From Rikenellaceae bacterium (GTDB taxonomy: Bacteria; Bacteroidota; Bacteroidia; Bacteroidales; UBA932), in NCBI GenBank assembly GCA_900771335.1, contig CAAGNP010000004.1, forward strand, positions 1 through 27,542: 27,542 nt of DNA, read 5' to 3'. Shown piece by piece: positions 1 through 7,341 of the stretch. The translations under genes and the position numbers were made by a program. How positions within the stretch are numbered: position 1 is the first letter of the stretch; every line of letters starts with the position of its first letter. Under the pieces are notes generated by a model. The model worked only from the letters and a program-made list of their open reading frames with translations, was not told the origin of the DNA and made no database searches.

Positions 1-339
1 GCCCAATTCAGCGAAGACAAACGAATAAAATACGAACAAGAGATGATTTCAGAACGTGATTATAACAATATCCTGGCCACAGCCCGCGAAGAGGGGCTGA
101 AGATGGGCCACGAAGAGGGGTATGATAAAGGCCTCTTTGAGGGCCGCGAGATAGGACGTGAAGAGGGCCGTGAAGAGGGACGCGAAGAGGGACGCGAAGA
201 GGGACGCGAGATAGGTCGAGAAGAAGGTCGTATAAAAGAACGTCAGGAAATAGCTAAAAGATTAAAGAATTTAGGCATTTCCGATGTCGTCATAGCTGAG
301 AGTTCCGGACTGACTATTGATCAGATAAAAGAGCTATAA
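1..339 (+). CDS. Rpn-family recombination-promoting nuclease/putative transposase, C-terminal part (5' end outside window)
   Basis: The reading frame is open from base 1, so the methionine at 43 is probably internal. 112 residues are visible, ending in TAA at 337-339. They hold a short helical stretch (SEDKRIKYEQEMISERDY), a charged tail with seven tandem REEG/REIG tetrapeptides, and a final segment resembling a small helical module (AKRLKNLGISDVVIAESSGL). This is the usual C-terminal layout of Rpn/PD-(D/E)XK 'putative transposase' proteins, which are common in Bacteroidota. Their nuclease domain is N-terminal and would lie before this window, so catalysis cannot be judged here. Family assignment rests on the tail alone. 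A rho-independent terminator follows 24 bp after the stop. Confidence 0.7.
   Translation, partial: AQFSEDKRIKYEQEMISERDYNNILATAREEGLKMGHEEGYDKGLFEGREIGREEGREEGREEGREEGREIGREEGRIKERQEIAKRLKNLGISDVVIAESSGLTIDQIKEL
145..228 (+). repeat. Seven tandem 12-nt units encoding R-E-(E/I)-G
   Basis: Seven consecutive 12-base units, consensus CGCGAAGAGGGA, lie in frame inside the Rpn-family gene. Units 2 to 5 (157-204) differ at only two positions, and units at 181-192 and 193-204 are identical. Each unit encodes a highly charged tetrapeptide. Because the unit length is a multiple of three, slippage would change protein length without breaking the frame. Confidence 0.9.
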
Positions 340-362
340 TCACCAGGTAAAGCAAAACACAC

Positions 363-396
363 AAAGGGTAGCAGAGATCTCTCGGCTACCCTTTTT
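363..396 (+). terminator. Rho-independent terminator after the Rpn-family gene, possibly bidirectional
   Basis: A 10-bp perfect stem (AAAGGGTAGC at 363-372 with GCTACCCTTT at 385-394) encloses a 12-base loop and runs into TTTTT. The loop itself contains AGAGATCTCT. On the minus strand the stem is followed by a T-rich stretch, so it may also stop transcription arriving from the minus-strand block that ends at 497. No gene is evident between 397 and 496. Confidence 0.85.
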
Positions 397-496
397 GACT
401 GCTACACGGCTACTATAAAGCATCTGTTGACAATGCACCTGTCTGGCTGGATGATGGACAACAGAATGAACGAGCTGGGCGGTAAATGGAGGCAAA

Positions 497-1429
497 CTAC
501 TTGGGATCGAAGTAGAATGTATTTTTCGCTGTCACCGAGCCCACTTTCTGAGACACTATGATAGTATTCTCATCCTCAGGTAGGCAATAGTCATACTTGT
601 AGGTAATCTTATACAGATTGTCCTCTATAGCCTTTACTTGAAGATTAGTGGCATACTCACTCTTCAAAGTTGCCTTACGTGAGCAGGTGACTCTCCTTCC
701 GTCAAGCTCCAGATAATAGATGATCTCTCCCAATTTTTCACTGAAAGGGACGATAGATATCGCTTTATACAATCTTCTGTAGTTGCTCACAAGGGCATCC
801 ACCTCATTCTGACGCTTTGCATCGAAGAAGTATTTGCGGAGCGCATGAAGCTCACTTATTGCCCTGTCGATATACTCCACCTCTGTAAAATCTGAAGAGT
901 AACCCTCCAGCAGAGCGAGATATTTGTCATATTGCTCCTTGTCCTGTGCCATAAACTCAGCGATGAGCTGGTCTCTCCTGTAAGATGGGAAAGGATACTT
1001 GGCATGCACCTCATATTTATAGGTTTTGTCCTTTTTGTTGTAGATCTTTCTCCAATACAGCTCCGCATCATCAAGAAGGATATCTGAGACGAAAGGCAAA
1101 GAAGCGGCGATAGATTCTATCTCGGTATCATATCTCCTTTTGGCATCCATTGAGTTCCCCTCCATAGAGATAGACTCATTGTATGTTTCGGTAGAAGATA
1201 TATTGACAGCGACACTGCTCACTATACTCTGACGGATATTGGCCAGACATTGGGCCTTGGCACCATCCAGTGTCTCATTTTCGGCAGAAGTCACAATATA
1301 ACCCGGCTCAGAAAGGCCCAACCATGAAGGTGCCTTTTTCGCACTCTGATCCACCACTTTCTCCTGTCCGAAAAGGGTCCCTGCCACCATCAGAAAGGCT
1401 ACAGTATATATAAGTTTTCTTATTTGCAT
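497..1429 (-). CDS. Exported LPP20-like protein of unknown function (310 aa)
   Basis: This is the last gene of a five-gene minus-strand block. Residues 1-21 form a Sec signal peptide (basic MQIRK, hydrophobic core, end at LFGQ). Residues about 33-80 read PSWLGLSEPGYIV...LDGAKAQCLANIRQSI, the pattern of LPP20-like domains (Pro-Ser-Trp, Tyr-Ile-Val, then a helix with regularly spaced Ala). There is no lipobox cysteine, so it is probably periplasmic rather than a lipoprotein. The middle (about 150-230) is helical and charged; the end is beta-rich. Its start overlaps the end of the preceding gene by 10 bp, pointing to co-translation. LPP20-like domains occur in FlgP and other envelope-associated proteins, but no molecular function can be given. 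Domain call is from pattern, not a search. Confidence 0.6.
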   Translation of the reverse strand: MQIRKLIYTVAFLMVAGTLFGQEKVVDQSAKKAPSWLGLSEPGYIVTSAENETLDGAKAQCLANIRQSIVSSVAVNISSTETYNESISMEGNSMDAKRRYDTEIESIAASLPFVSDILLDDAELYWRKIYNKKDKTYKYEVHAKYPFPSYRRDQLIAEFMAQDKEQYDKYLALLEGYSSDFTEVEYIDRAISELHALRKYFFDAKRQNEVDALVSNYRRLYKAISIVPFSEKLGEIIYYLELDGRRVTCSRKATLKSEYATNLQVKAIEDNLYKITYKYDYCLPEDENTIIVSQKVGSVTAKNTFYFDPK

Positions 1430-1887
1430 AACTCTTCAATTTTATCTTTAGTTACTACCATAAATTTTCTGATCTTGGATGTCCTCACATTCATCTTAGA
1501 GATAGCCTTGTACATAGCCTTCTCCTGGTTTGACTCGATAGATTTGAGGATGAAATCTGTCTGGGAAATCCTCTCTCCGGTCTCTGAATCGACCACATTT
1601 ACTATCACAGCGAGTTCCAATACACACTTTGGGGGGATTGAAGCTGTCATATCAGCCCCTTTTACCCTGATCTCCGGGTAGATAACATATTTGCTATCAC
1701 CCGCCTCCACACCATTCTGTGTACACATCTGGACCATCTTCTTCTGCAGGATACCCTTCAACTCATCTGAGAGCTCTATGCTGTCAGGCACCTGAGGTTT
1801 CAGCACCACTGCAGACGAAGTCTCCTGTCCAGAAAGTGATACAAAAGCAATAAGAGCCAGGGACAATATCACCAAAAATCTCTTCAT
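1420..1887 (-). CDS. Small exported protein of unknown function (155 aa)
   Basis: Residues 1-21 form a signal peptide ending LSLSGQ. The mature part (about 134 residues) has a helix near SDELKGILQKKMVQMCTQNG, then alternating strands (KYVIYPEIRV, CVLELAVIVNVVD) and a final helix. This resembles small Bacteroidota periplasmic proteins that sit beside CsgG- or FlgT-like genes, and the fold could be of the TolB/CsgG N-terminal type, but that is an inference from the strand-helix rhythm. It lies 4 bp after the DUF6175 gene and overlaps the next gene by 10 bp. No catalytic motif is visible. Confidence 0.55.
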   Translation of the reverse strand: MKRFLVILSLALIAFVSLSGQETSSAVVLKPQVPDSIELSDELKGILQKKMVQMCTQNGVEAGDSKYVIYPEIRVKGADMTASIPPKCVLELAVIVNVVDSETGERISQTDFILKSIESNQEKAMYKAISKMNVRTSKIRKFMVVTKDKIEELCK

Positions 1888-1891
1888 AACA

Positions 1892-2863
1892 CTACTCCTC
1901 CCCTATTATCAGCCACACTTCACCCAAACCTTTCTGATATACGGTAACAGGGATATAGTATGGTTCATCTTTTAACATTTTCACGAGAGGCTTCACAAAA
2001 CCACGCGTATCTATGGCCACCTCACGACCTGCGATATTCTTGCCGTATAGAGGTATCCTTACCTGCTCGAATTTCAGCACATCGGCAGTCCTCTCGTTGA
2101 ATGTGTATCTCCCCTGGACTGTATTCTCAGAGAACCACAAATCTATAAGGTCAGCCAGTTCCACCGACTCACCCTGATAATCAAACTCCTCTTCGAATGT
2201 CACATCGGCTGTATCAAACCTCCTCAAAGTGACCACCACCTCTCTACCATTCGCAAACATATCGTCGAAGTGGTTCTGAAGTCCGCGAAGGAAATTGTCC
2301 TTGAAGCTCAGCACTGCCTCCTCAAGAAGCACCTCCACAGGGGCATTGACACTTGATCCCACGCCAGTATTGCCGGAAATGATTTTGGATGTATAGGCAT
2401 CGTAGGCTGTAAGATTGAATGAGACCTGTTTTTTGGGCCCCTTTTTCTTCACCTGGTAGTCCATATCCAGAATAATGTCGGGCTTTGCCACCCTCCTCAA
2501 CTCATCCACAGGGCTCTCCATAATCATGGCACCCGATTCATTGCTTGTAATCATAGAGACATCTCTGCTCTCATTCTGGATGTTTTTGAGGACACTCTCC
2601 AGAGACTGGATAGGGAACTCCTCTTTAGCCATAAAATCGGCCATATATGATATCAGAAGCCTGATCTCCGCATTGCTTTTAAGTGCTGCGCTGTAGTCGG
2701 GAACCATCTCTTTATGGCCATAGGACTCAAACTCCTGCACATATCCGTTGCGAAGACACCAAGCATCACTTGGCACCACCATTATGACCGGCTTTTTGGC
2801 CTGTCCGAAAAGGGTAAAGCCGCAGACAACTGTCGCCAATACCACTGCAAATATTCTCCTCAT
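1892..2863 (-). CDS. DUF6175-like exported protein (323 aa)
   Basis: Residues 1-20 form a signal peptide ending LFGQ. The mature protein opens with KKPVIMVVPSDAWCLRNGY, which I recognise as the start of the Bacteroidota DUF6175 family. A helical part follows, then a beta-rich part with PDIILDMDYQVKKKGPK and SFNLTAYDAYTSKIISG; this kind of 'is the quantity defined over the dataset' strand pattern recalls CsgG/TolB-type domains. The C-terminal 130 residues (from about 190) are mixed, with GREVAIDTRGFVKPLVKML near the end. No enzyme motif is evident. Third gene of the block, 10 bp after its upstream neighbour and 4 bp before the next. Function unknown; envelope location inferred from the signal peptide and neighbours. 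Confidence 0.65.
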   Translation of the reverse strand: MRRIFAVVLATVVCGFTLFGQAKKPVIMVVPSDAWCLRNGYVQEFESYGHKEMVPDYSAALKSNAEIRLLISYMADFMAKEEFPIQSLESVLKNIQNESRDVSMITSNESGAMIMESPVDELRRVAKPDIILDMDYQVKKKGPKKQVSFNLTAYDAYTSKIISGNTGVGSSVNAPVEVLLEEAVLSFKDNFLRGLQNHFDDMFANGREVVVTLRRFDTADVTFEEEFDYQGESVELADLIDLWFSENTVQGRYTFNERTADVLKFEQVRIPLYGKNIAGREVAIDTRGFVKPLVKMLKDEPYYIPVTVYQKGLGEVWLIIGEE

Positions 2864-2873
2864 ACCTGTATTT

Positions 2874-3392
2874 TTAAAATCCTGAATTCAATTTTTTAAC
2901 TAACCCGTCTGCCTCCATCCTATCCCTGAGATTGTCATACATGACCTGAACATAAAGGGCCACTTTGTAGCCACCCTTCACCTGTCTGCGGTCCTGTCCT
3001 GAAGGGACTCCGTCTGTGGTCACATTGATATATTTGATATACTCCCCTGCTGTGAGGAAGAAGTTTATGAAATAGTCTTTATTGGCATCAAAAGCGTTGG
3101 GATCTTTAAAAATAGGAGGGGTAGCCATCGCTGACTCCATCCCCGGAAGTCCCCTGAAGAGTGAAGCATGGACAGCATTCTTTTTGGCCTGGACGATAGC
3201 ATCATCCACTTTTTTGCCATATCCCCACACTTTGACAAATTTGGTCCCGTCTACCGCCACCTTTACGGTAGTCACTTCATAATTATTGAAGCTCTCCATG
3301 AGATTTTTTATCTCCTTTTTGGACTGCCCCGAAACACAGACCGGTATAGCCATCAATATGGCCATTGCAATATGTAAAAAATACCTTTTCAT
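2874..3392 (-). CDS. Exported LPP20-like protein of unknown function (172 aa)
   Basis: Signal peptide at residues 1-22, ending CVSGQ. Residues about 40-80 read VAVDGTKFVKVWGYGKK, then DDAIVQAKKNAVHASLF: a strand followed by a helix with alanines at regular spacing. This is the shape seen in LPP20-like domains, and it parallels the first half of the 310-aa protein at the end of the block. A later segment, GGYKVALYVQVMYDNLRDRM, would be the last strand and helix. It lies 5 bp downstream of the 513-aa gene. No lipobox, no catalytic residues seen. Function unknown. Confidence 0.55.
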   Translation of the reverse strand: MKRYFLHIAMAILMAIPVCVSGQSKKEIKNLMESFNNYEVTTVKVAVDGTKFVKVWGYGKKVDDAIVQAKKNAVHASLFRGLPGMESAMATPPIFKDPNAFDANKDYFINFFLTAGEYIKYINVTTDGVPSGQDRRQVKGGYKVALYVQVMYDNLRDRMEADGLVKKLNSGF

Positions 3393-3397
3393 ATATC

Positions 3398-4939
3398 TTA
3401 GAAACTAACTTTTGCACCAAATGAGAAACCTGCCACTGCCGGTTTGTGTCCCATGCCGTATTCCAACAGCAAATCATTGAAAGATCTATAATAGTCTCCT
3501 CCACCAAAATTGACTGCAGCCTCAGCCTGGGCAAATAACTGGATAGGATATACCACCTGCCATGAGGCTCTGGCACCCACACGGCCCACATATGAAGACC
3601 ACTCTGCCAACTTATAATCAATATTGGAAACAGAGAGGGTAGAGAGTATATCCATACCCACCTGGATGAAAGGCATTATTTCGATGGGACGGATAGGTCT
3701 TACAGCAATACCCATACCTACGGCAGGGACGATATAGCTTACACTTTCCCCAACATCTATACCGACATCCAGCATAACATATGTGCTGGTTCCTTTGGTA
3801 TTAATATGGCTCAGGAATTCAAGACCGATCTCTATAGGGGAGTAGCCACCAAAACCACCTGCCACTGTAATACCCATCTTAAGGTCATTCTTCTGCTTCA
3901 GAATCATACCTTCATCGATCTTCAAACCGGATATCTGGTAGAAACATGACGGCTCTGTATCACCTGTAGCCACATTTGAGTTGTTCGCCACCTCTGTTGC
4001 CCTTACATAACCCACACTCTTTGAATCTATATTTCCGTGTCTGTCCTCCACGATTTTATGCACCTGGAAACGCTGGCCGTTGGTCACACCCTCCTTTGTT
4101 CCGATCTTGGCTTTGATGGGGCGGGTACTGATGATCGATGAGGTGACATTCCAGTCATCGACCGCTTTCTCCGAGCGGTAAAATGCATTTGAAAATGCAG
4201 TATTGACAGCTTCGGTCAAACTTGTCGAAGAGGAGCCTGAAGCCTCTACTGCAGTCACATAGACCAATGGGAATGACAATGAATCGAAAAGTTCTTTTTT
4301 ACGGGCCACCTCTTCAGGGGTATCCTCGTAGTATATCCAGGTCTCATAGAACTGCTCCATCACCTCCTCACTGCAATCCAGCTGATATATGCTGGCCATC
4401 ACCTCGGCAGAATATTTCTTGTCCTTGACATTCTCCACCAGATTATAATAGTCCAGAACATACACGAAACTCCCTTTCACCAGGTCATATCCCTTCTCTC
4501 CCAAAGCGGAGATTCCCACTTTGGAGACCTGAGAATTGAGTATCTCCTGATCCCTCACGCTGTACATACCCCTCTTGAGTATAAGCTCATCACTCATCCT
4601 CCCGGATGCATCCCTCTGGAACCAGTACGATATTATCTCTTTACCTACACCTTCCCTCTCCAGCGAAGATGTTATCAGGTCTGTCTCCACATTGTTTTTT
4701 CGGTTTGCCCTTATCAATATACGGTCTGTAGGGATATCATTCACATCAAACTTCTCCCCAAAGCTCTGTTTCCCGGCAATATTGAATATGCGCGAATCAT
4801 AACTGTCCCCTCTGTTGACAACTATCATCGACACACTGTTTCTGACATAGTCATCATCCACTACATCATTGACCTTCCCCTGTGCATTTAACATTTGCAC
4901 ACAGAGAACCATTGATAAAACAACAAATATCTTTTTCAT
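3398..4939 (-). CDS. Exported FlgT-C-like protein with a probable beta-barrel C-terminus (513 aa)
   Basis: First gene of the five-gene block, with a signal peptide at 1-19 ending LNAQ. Residues about 215-300 contain a region with YVTAVEASGSSS, then RPIKAKIGTKEGVTNGQRF and QVHKIVEDRHG, GYVRATEVANN: this resembles the C-terminal domain of FlgT, a protein of the Vibrio flagellar basal-body ring. The last 150 residues are beta-rich with alternating hydrophobics (MKMGITVAGGFGGYSPIEIG, YVMLDVGIDVG) and the protein ends GFSFGAKVSF, with the terminal aromatic typical of outer-membrane barrels. I infer a protein with a periplasmic part and an outer-membrane-embedded end. No flagellar genes are nearby. 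Its promoter is probably inside the end of gntP. It could also be a more general CsgG-related envelope protein. Confidence 0.55.
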   Translation of the reverse strand: MKKIFVVLSMVLCVQMLNAQGKVNDVVDDDYVRNSVSMIVVNRGDSYDSRIFNIAGKQSFGEKFDVNDIPTDRILIRANRKNNVETDLITSSLEREGVGKEIISYWFQRDASGRMSDELILKRGMYSVRDQEILNSQVSKVGISALGEKGYDLVKGSFVYVLDYYNLVENVKDKKYSAEVMASIYQLDCSEEVMEQFYETWIYYEDTPEEVARKKELFDSLSFPLVYVTAVEASGSSSTSLTEAVNTAFSNAFYRSEKAVDDWNVTSSIISTRPIKAKIGTKEGVTNGQRFQVHKIVEDRHGNIDSKSVGYVRATEVANNSNVATGDTEPSCFYQISGLKIDEGMILKQKNDLKMGITVAGGFGGYSPIEIGLEFLSHINTKGTSTYVMLDVGIDVGESVSYIVPAVGMGIAVRPIRPIEIMPFIQVGMDILSTLSVSNIDYKLAEWSSYVGRVGARASWQVVYPIQLFAQAEAAVNFGGGDYYRSFNDLLLEYGMGHKPAVAGFSFGAKVSF

Positions 4940-4953
4940 AGCTTAATGTTTGA

Positions 4954-6324
4954 TTACACAAATATAGGATAAATATGGGAAATTGCATAAAGCATTATCA
5001 TTGTCACTACACCCATTATCAACGTCATAAGAGTTTGTGTCTTGTACCCGTTCTGCGGAGACAGACCTCCAAAATTGGTCACCACCCAGAAATAGCTGTC
5101 ATTGGCATGGGAAACCGTCATGGCCCCCGCCCCGATCGCCATCACCACCATAGCCGCCTCAAACGGAGTGGTCATCCCGAGCACATGCATCAGAGAGGCA
5201 TCCGAACAATAGAGCCCCATAATTCCGGCAGTAGTGGTAATTGCAACAGTGGAAGATCCCTGCGCACTCTTCAGGATGGCAGCTATCACAAACGGGAAGA
5301 ATATCCCAATGCCCGAAAGGAGCTGCGACTGCGACTGGATATATTGGACAAAACCTGCATCCACTATCACCTGCCCAAGGACGCTTCCTGCCGCTGTTAT
5401 AAAGATAATGGGACCGGAGGTCTTCAACGCCTCCTGCGTCATATCGTAAAGTTCTCCAGATATTTTTGCCCTCCCCAATAGCGGCAGCGCCGCAACAAGC
5501 CCGGCAGTCAGGGCAATTATCGGCTTCCCGAGAAACGAAAGCACCTCTCCCCAGGATCCCCCTATAGAGAGAATTGACGCCACAGATCCCCCCGCCATAA
5601 GGAGAATCGGGACAATAATTGGCGCCAGAGATGCTGCAACGCCGGGAAGGTCATGACTATTGTAGACACTTGAAATCTCCTCCACATCGAGTTCCTCCTC
5701 CGACTTCACCCTTTTCCCTATATATCCTGCAAAAAAATATGCTGCGCACAATGGAAACAACGATATCAATATCCCCATCACTATCACCAGCAGCAGATTG
5801 TTTTCAAGTCCCAGCATGCCTGCTGCCGCAATAGGTCCCGGCGTGGGGGGAATAAAGACATGTGAGACATAAAGACCCGCAGAGAGGGCGACAGTAAGGG
5901 TAACAGAAGAAACACCGCTCTTTCTGCTGAGCCACTTCCTGATAGGATTCACAATGATAAAACCGCTGTCGCAGAATACAGGAATAGAGACTATCCACCC
6001 TATCAGCATTATGGCCAGCTGGGGATGCTTCGGCCCTATCACCCTGATAATGGCATCTGCAAGGCGCACAGCGGCACCCGACTTCTCCAGGATAACACCT
6101 ATCAGGGTACCCAGAATGATGACAATGCCTATGCTGGCAAAGATGGACGAGAAACCTTTGCCTATCACCCCGGGAACCTTGTCCAAAGGGATGCCCACCA
6201 CCACTGCAAGGATCAGGGATACCCCCATTATGGATAGGAAAGGGTGGATTTTCCATTTGGAGATGGCATATATCATAATGGCCACAGCCACCACAAAGGC
6301 CAATATAAGTGAAGTTCCTGTCAT
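4954..6324 (-). CDS. GntP-family permease (gluconate or related organic acid:H+ symporter)
   Basis: A 456-residue, strongly hydrophobic protein with about 12 to 14 predicted membrane helices, which is the normal size for GntP permeases. Family-typical stretches are HPFLSIMGVSLILAVVVGIP near residue 27, PVFCDSGFIIVNPI near 115, SHVFIPPTPGPIAAAGMLG near 155, and AGAMTVSHANDSYFWVVTNF near 400. Members import gluconate, glycerate or similar sugar acids with protons across the inner membrane. No sugar-acid kinase or dehydrogenase gene is next to it, so the substrate cannot be inferred from context. It diverges from the M28 peptidase gene and shares a palindromic promoter with it. Confidence 0.92.
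   Translation of the reverse strand: MTGTSLILAFVVAVAIMIYAISKWKIHPFLSIMGVSLILAVVVGIPLDKVPGVIGKGFSSIFASIGIVIILGTLIGVILEKSGAAVRLADAIIRVIGPKHPQLAIMLIGWIVSIPVFCDSGFIIVNPIRKWLSRKSGVSSVTLTVALSAGLYVSHVFIPPTPGPIAAAGMLGLENNLLLVIVMGILISLFPLCAAYFFAGYIGKRVKSEEELDVEEISSVYNSHDLPGVAASLAPIIVPILLMAGGSVASILSIGGSWGEVLSFLGKPIIALTAGLVAALPLLGRAKISGELYDMTQEALKTSGPIIFITAAGSVLGQVIVDAGFVQYIQSQSQLLSGIGIFFPFVIAAILKSAQGSSTVAITTTAGIMGLYCSDASLMHVLGMTTPFEAAMVVMAIGAGAMTVSHANDSYFWVVTNFGGLSPQNGYKTQTLMTLIMGVVTMIMLYAISHIYPIFV
4959..4966 (-). promoter_or_regulatory. -7 box of the five-gene envelope block, inside the end of gntP
   Basis: On the minus strand the sequence TATATTTG fits the Bacteroidota -7 consensus TAnnTTTG exactly and sits 19 bp before the ATG at 4939. 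The box overlaps the last codons of gntP, whose stop is at 4954-4956. No clear -33 TTTG was found at the expected distance. Confidence 0.55.
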
Positions 6325-6342
6325 AATTTCAGTTCAAAATAG

Positions 6343-6350
6343 TACCTTTG
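6343..6350 (+). promoter_or_regulatory. -7 box of the M28 peptidase gene
   Basis: TACCTTTG fits the Bacteroidota -7 consensus and lies 20 bp before the ATG at 6371. Together with the adjoining minus-strand box it makes a two-way promoter core. A -33 element is not clear on this side. Confidence 0.65.
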
Positions 6351-6358
6351 CAAAAATA
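6351..6358 (-). promoter_or_regulatory. -7 box of gntP
   Basis: TATTTTTG on the minus strand fits TAnnTTTG and lies 26 bp before the gntP ATG at 6324. It directly abuts the plus-strand box of the peptidase gene, forming the palindrome-like TACCTTTGCAAAAATA (6343-6358). Confidence 0.6.
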
Positions 6359-6370
6359 CACAATACATTT

Positions 6371-7306
6371 ATGAAAAGGGGCAATTTTTTACTTTTAATT
6401 TTACTTTTTTTGACCACATTCTGCAGAGTCAGCGGTCAAAACTCTCATTCACCAAAATACAGTGACAAATATTCACACAAGATCATCTACCACCTGACAG
6501 ACGAAAAGTTCCAAGGGAGGGAATCGGGCTCAGAGGAGCTTGATGGGGTGATCAGATATATCTCAAAGGAGTTCAAGAAAAGCGGCTGGAAAGTGACCTT
6601 GCAGAGTGCCACTGACACCGAGCTGACAGCAGCCATAGGGGAACCAAGACCGGGAAGAGTCTACCCAAAAAACATCACAAACATCATCGCACGTATCGAC
6701 GGTCAGGAGAGTGACAAATATGTGGTGATCGGAGCCCACTTCGACCACCTCGGAAACAAGGAGGGGCTTGGAATCCACCCAGGTGCCGACGACAATGCAT
6801 CGGGAGTGGCAGCACTTCTGAACCTCGCTAAAATGATAAAGGCTACCGGCACTCCGAAATACACTGTCCTTCTATGCGCATGGGACGGCGAGGAGAAAGG
6901 TCTCCTGGGATCAAAATATTTTGTAGCGAACAGCCAAGTGGAGGATATAATGTACTACATGAACTTCGACATGGTAGGGAGGACTGCAGACCCTGCAAAC
7001 CCAGAAATAGTCTTCGCATGGAACAACAATTATCCTCAACTTCTGGATCACTGCAAAACAGCCCAGACCAAAGTCCCTGCCCCATTTGGAGTTATTTACG
7101 ACGAAAGGACAGGAGATGGAAAAGGTGGCTCAGATTATGCACCATTCTCGAAGAAGAATGTCCCTTTCGTGGCATGGATGGAGGTGGAACTTCACGAGGA
7201 CTACCACAAACCTGGAGACACCCCTGACAAAATATGCTGGGACAAACTGAAAAAAGCGACACTCATATCATATTGGGTCATTTATGAGTGGATTTTTTCA
7301 AAATAA
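6371..7306 (+). CDS. M28-family zinc metallopeptidase (aminopeptidase-like), exported
   Basis: I start the gene at ATG 6371 because it is 20 bp after a good -7 box and gives a signal peptide (MKRGNFLLLILLFLTTF, end near SGQ). The frame is open much further upstream, but that part runs antisense to gntP. The 311-residue protein has the M28 two-zinc set: His in GAHFDHLG (about 123), Asp in GADDNASG (about 141), the Glu pair in WDGEEKGLLGS (174-175), Asp in MNFDMVG (about 200) and His in HEDYHKPGD (about 279). All are intact, so it should be an active exopeptidase in the periplasm. Substrate preference cannot be read from sequence. It is transcribed away from gntP. Confidence 0.9.
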   Translation: MKRGNFLLLILLFLTTFCRVSGQNSHSPKYSDKYSHKIIYHLTDEKFQGRESGSEELDGVIRYISKEFKKSGWKVTLQSATDTELTAAIGEPRPGRVYPKNITNIIARIDGQESDKYVVIGAHFDHLGNKEGLGIHPGADDNASGVAALLNLAKMIKATGTPKYTVLLCAWDGEEKGLLGSKYFVANSQVEDIMYYMNFDMVGRTADPANPEIVFAWNNNYPQLLDHCKTAQTKVPAPFGVIYDERTGDGKGGSDYAPFSKKNVPFVAWMEVELHEDYHKPGDTPDKICWDKLKKATLISYWVIYEWIFSK

Positions 7307-7310
7307 TTTT

Positions 7311-7318
7311 TATCTTTG
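7311..7318 (+). promoter_or_regulatory. -7 box of the nagA operon
   Basis: TATCTTTG fits TAnnTTTG and lies 23 bp before the nagA ATG at 7342, just after the peptidase stop. No strong -33 TTTG is seen at 19-21 bp upstream. Confidence 0.65.
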
Positions 7319-7341
7319 TATGACCCAAAAATTGGATTAAA

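Noticed and set aside
145..228. 12-nt tandem repeats as a CRISPR array
   Set aside because: Units are contiguous without spacers and in frame within a coding gene.
5954..6370. Extended open frame upstream of the M28 peptidase start
   Set aside because: It runs antisense to gntP, contains no peptidase homology, and would place the signal peptide in mid-protein. The ATG at 6371 follows a proper -7 box.
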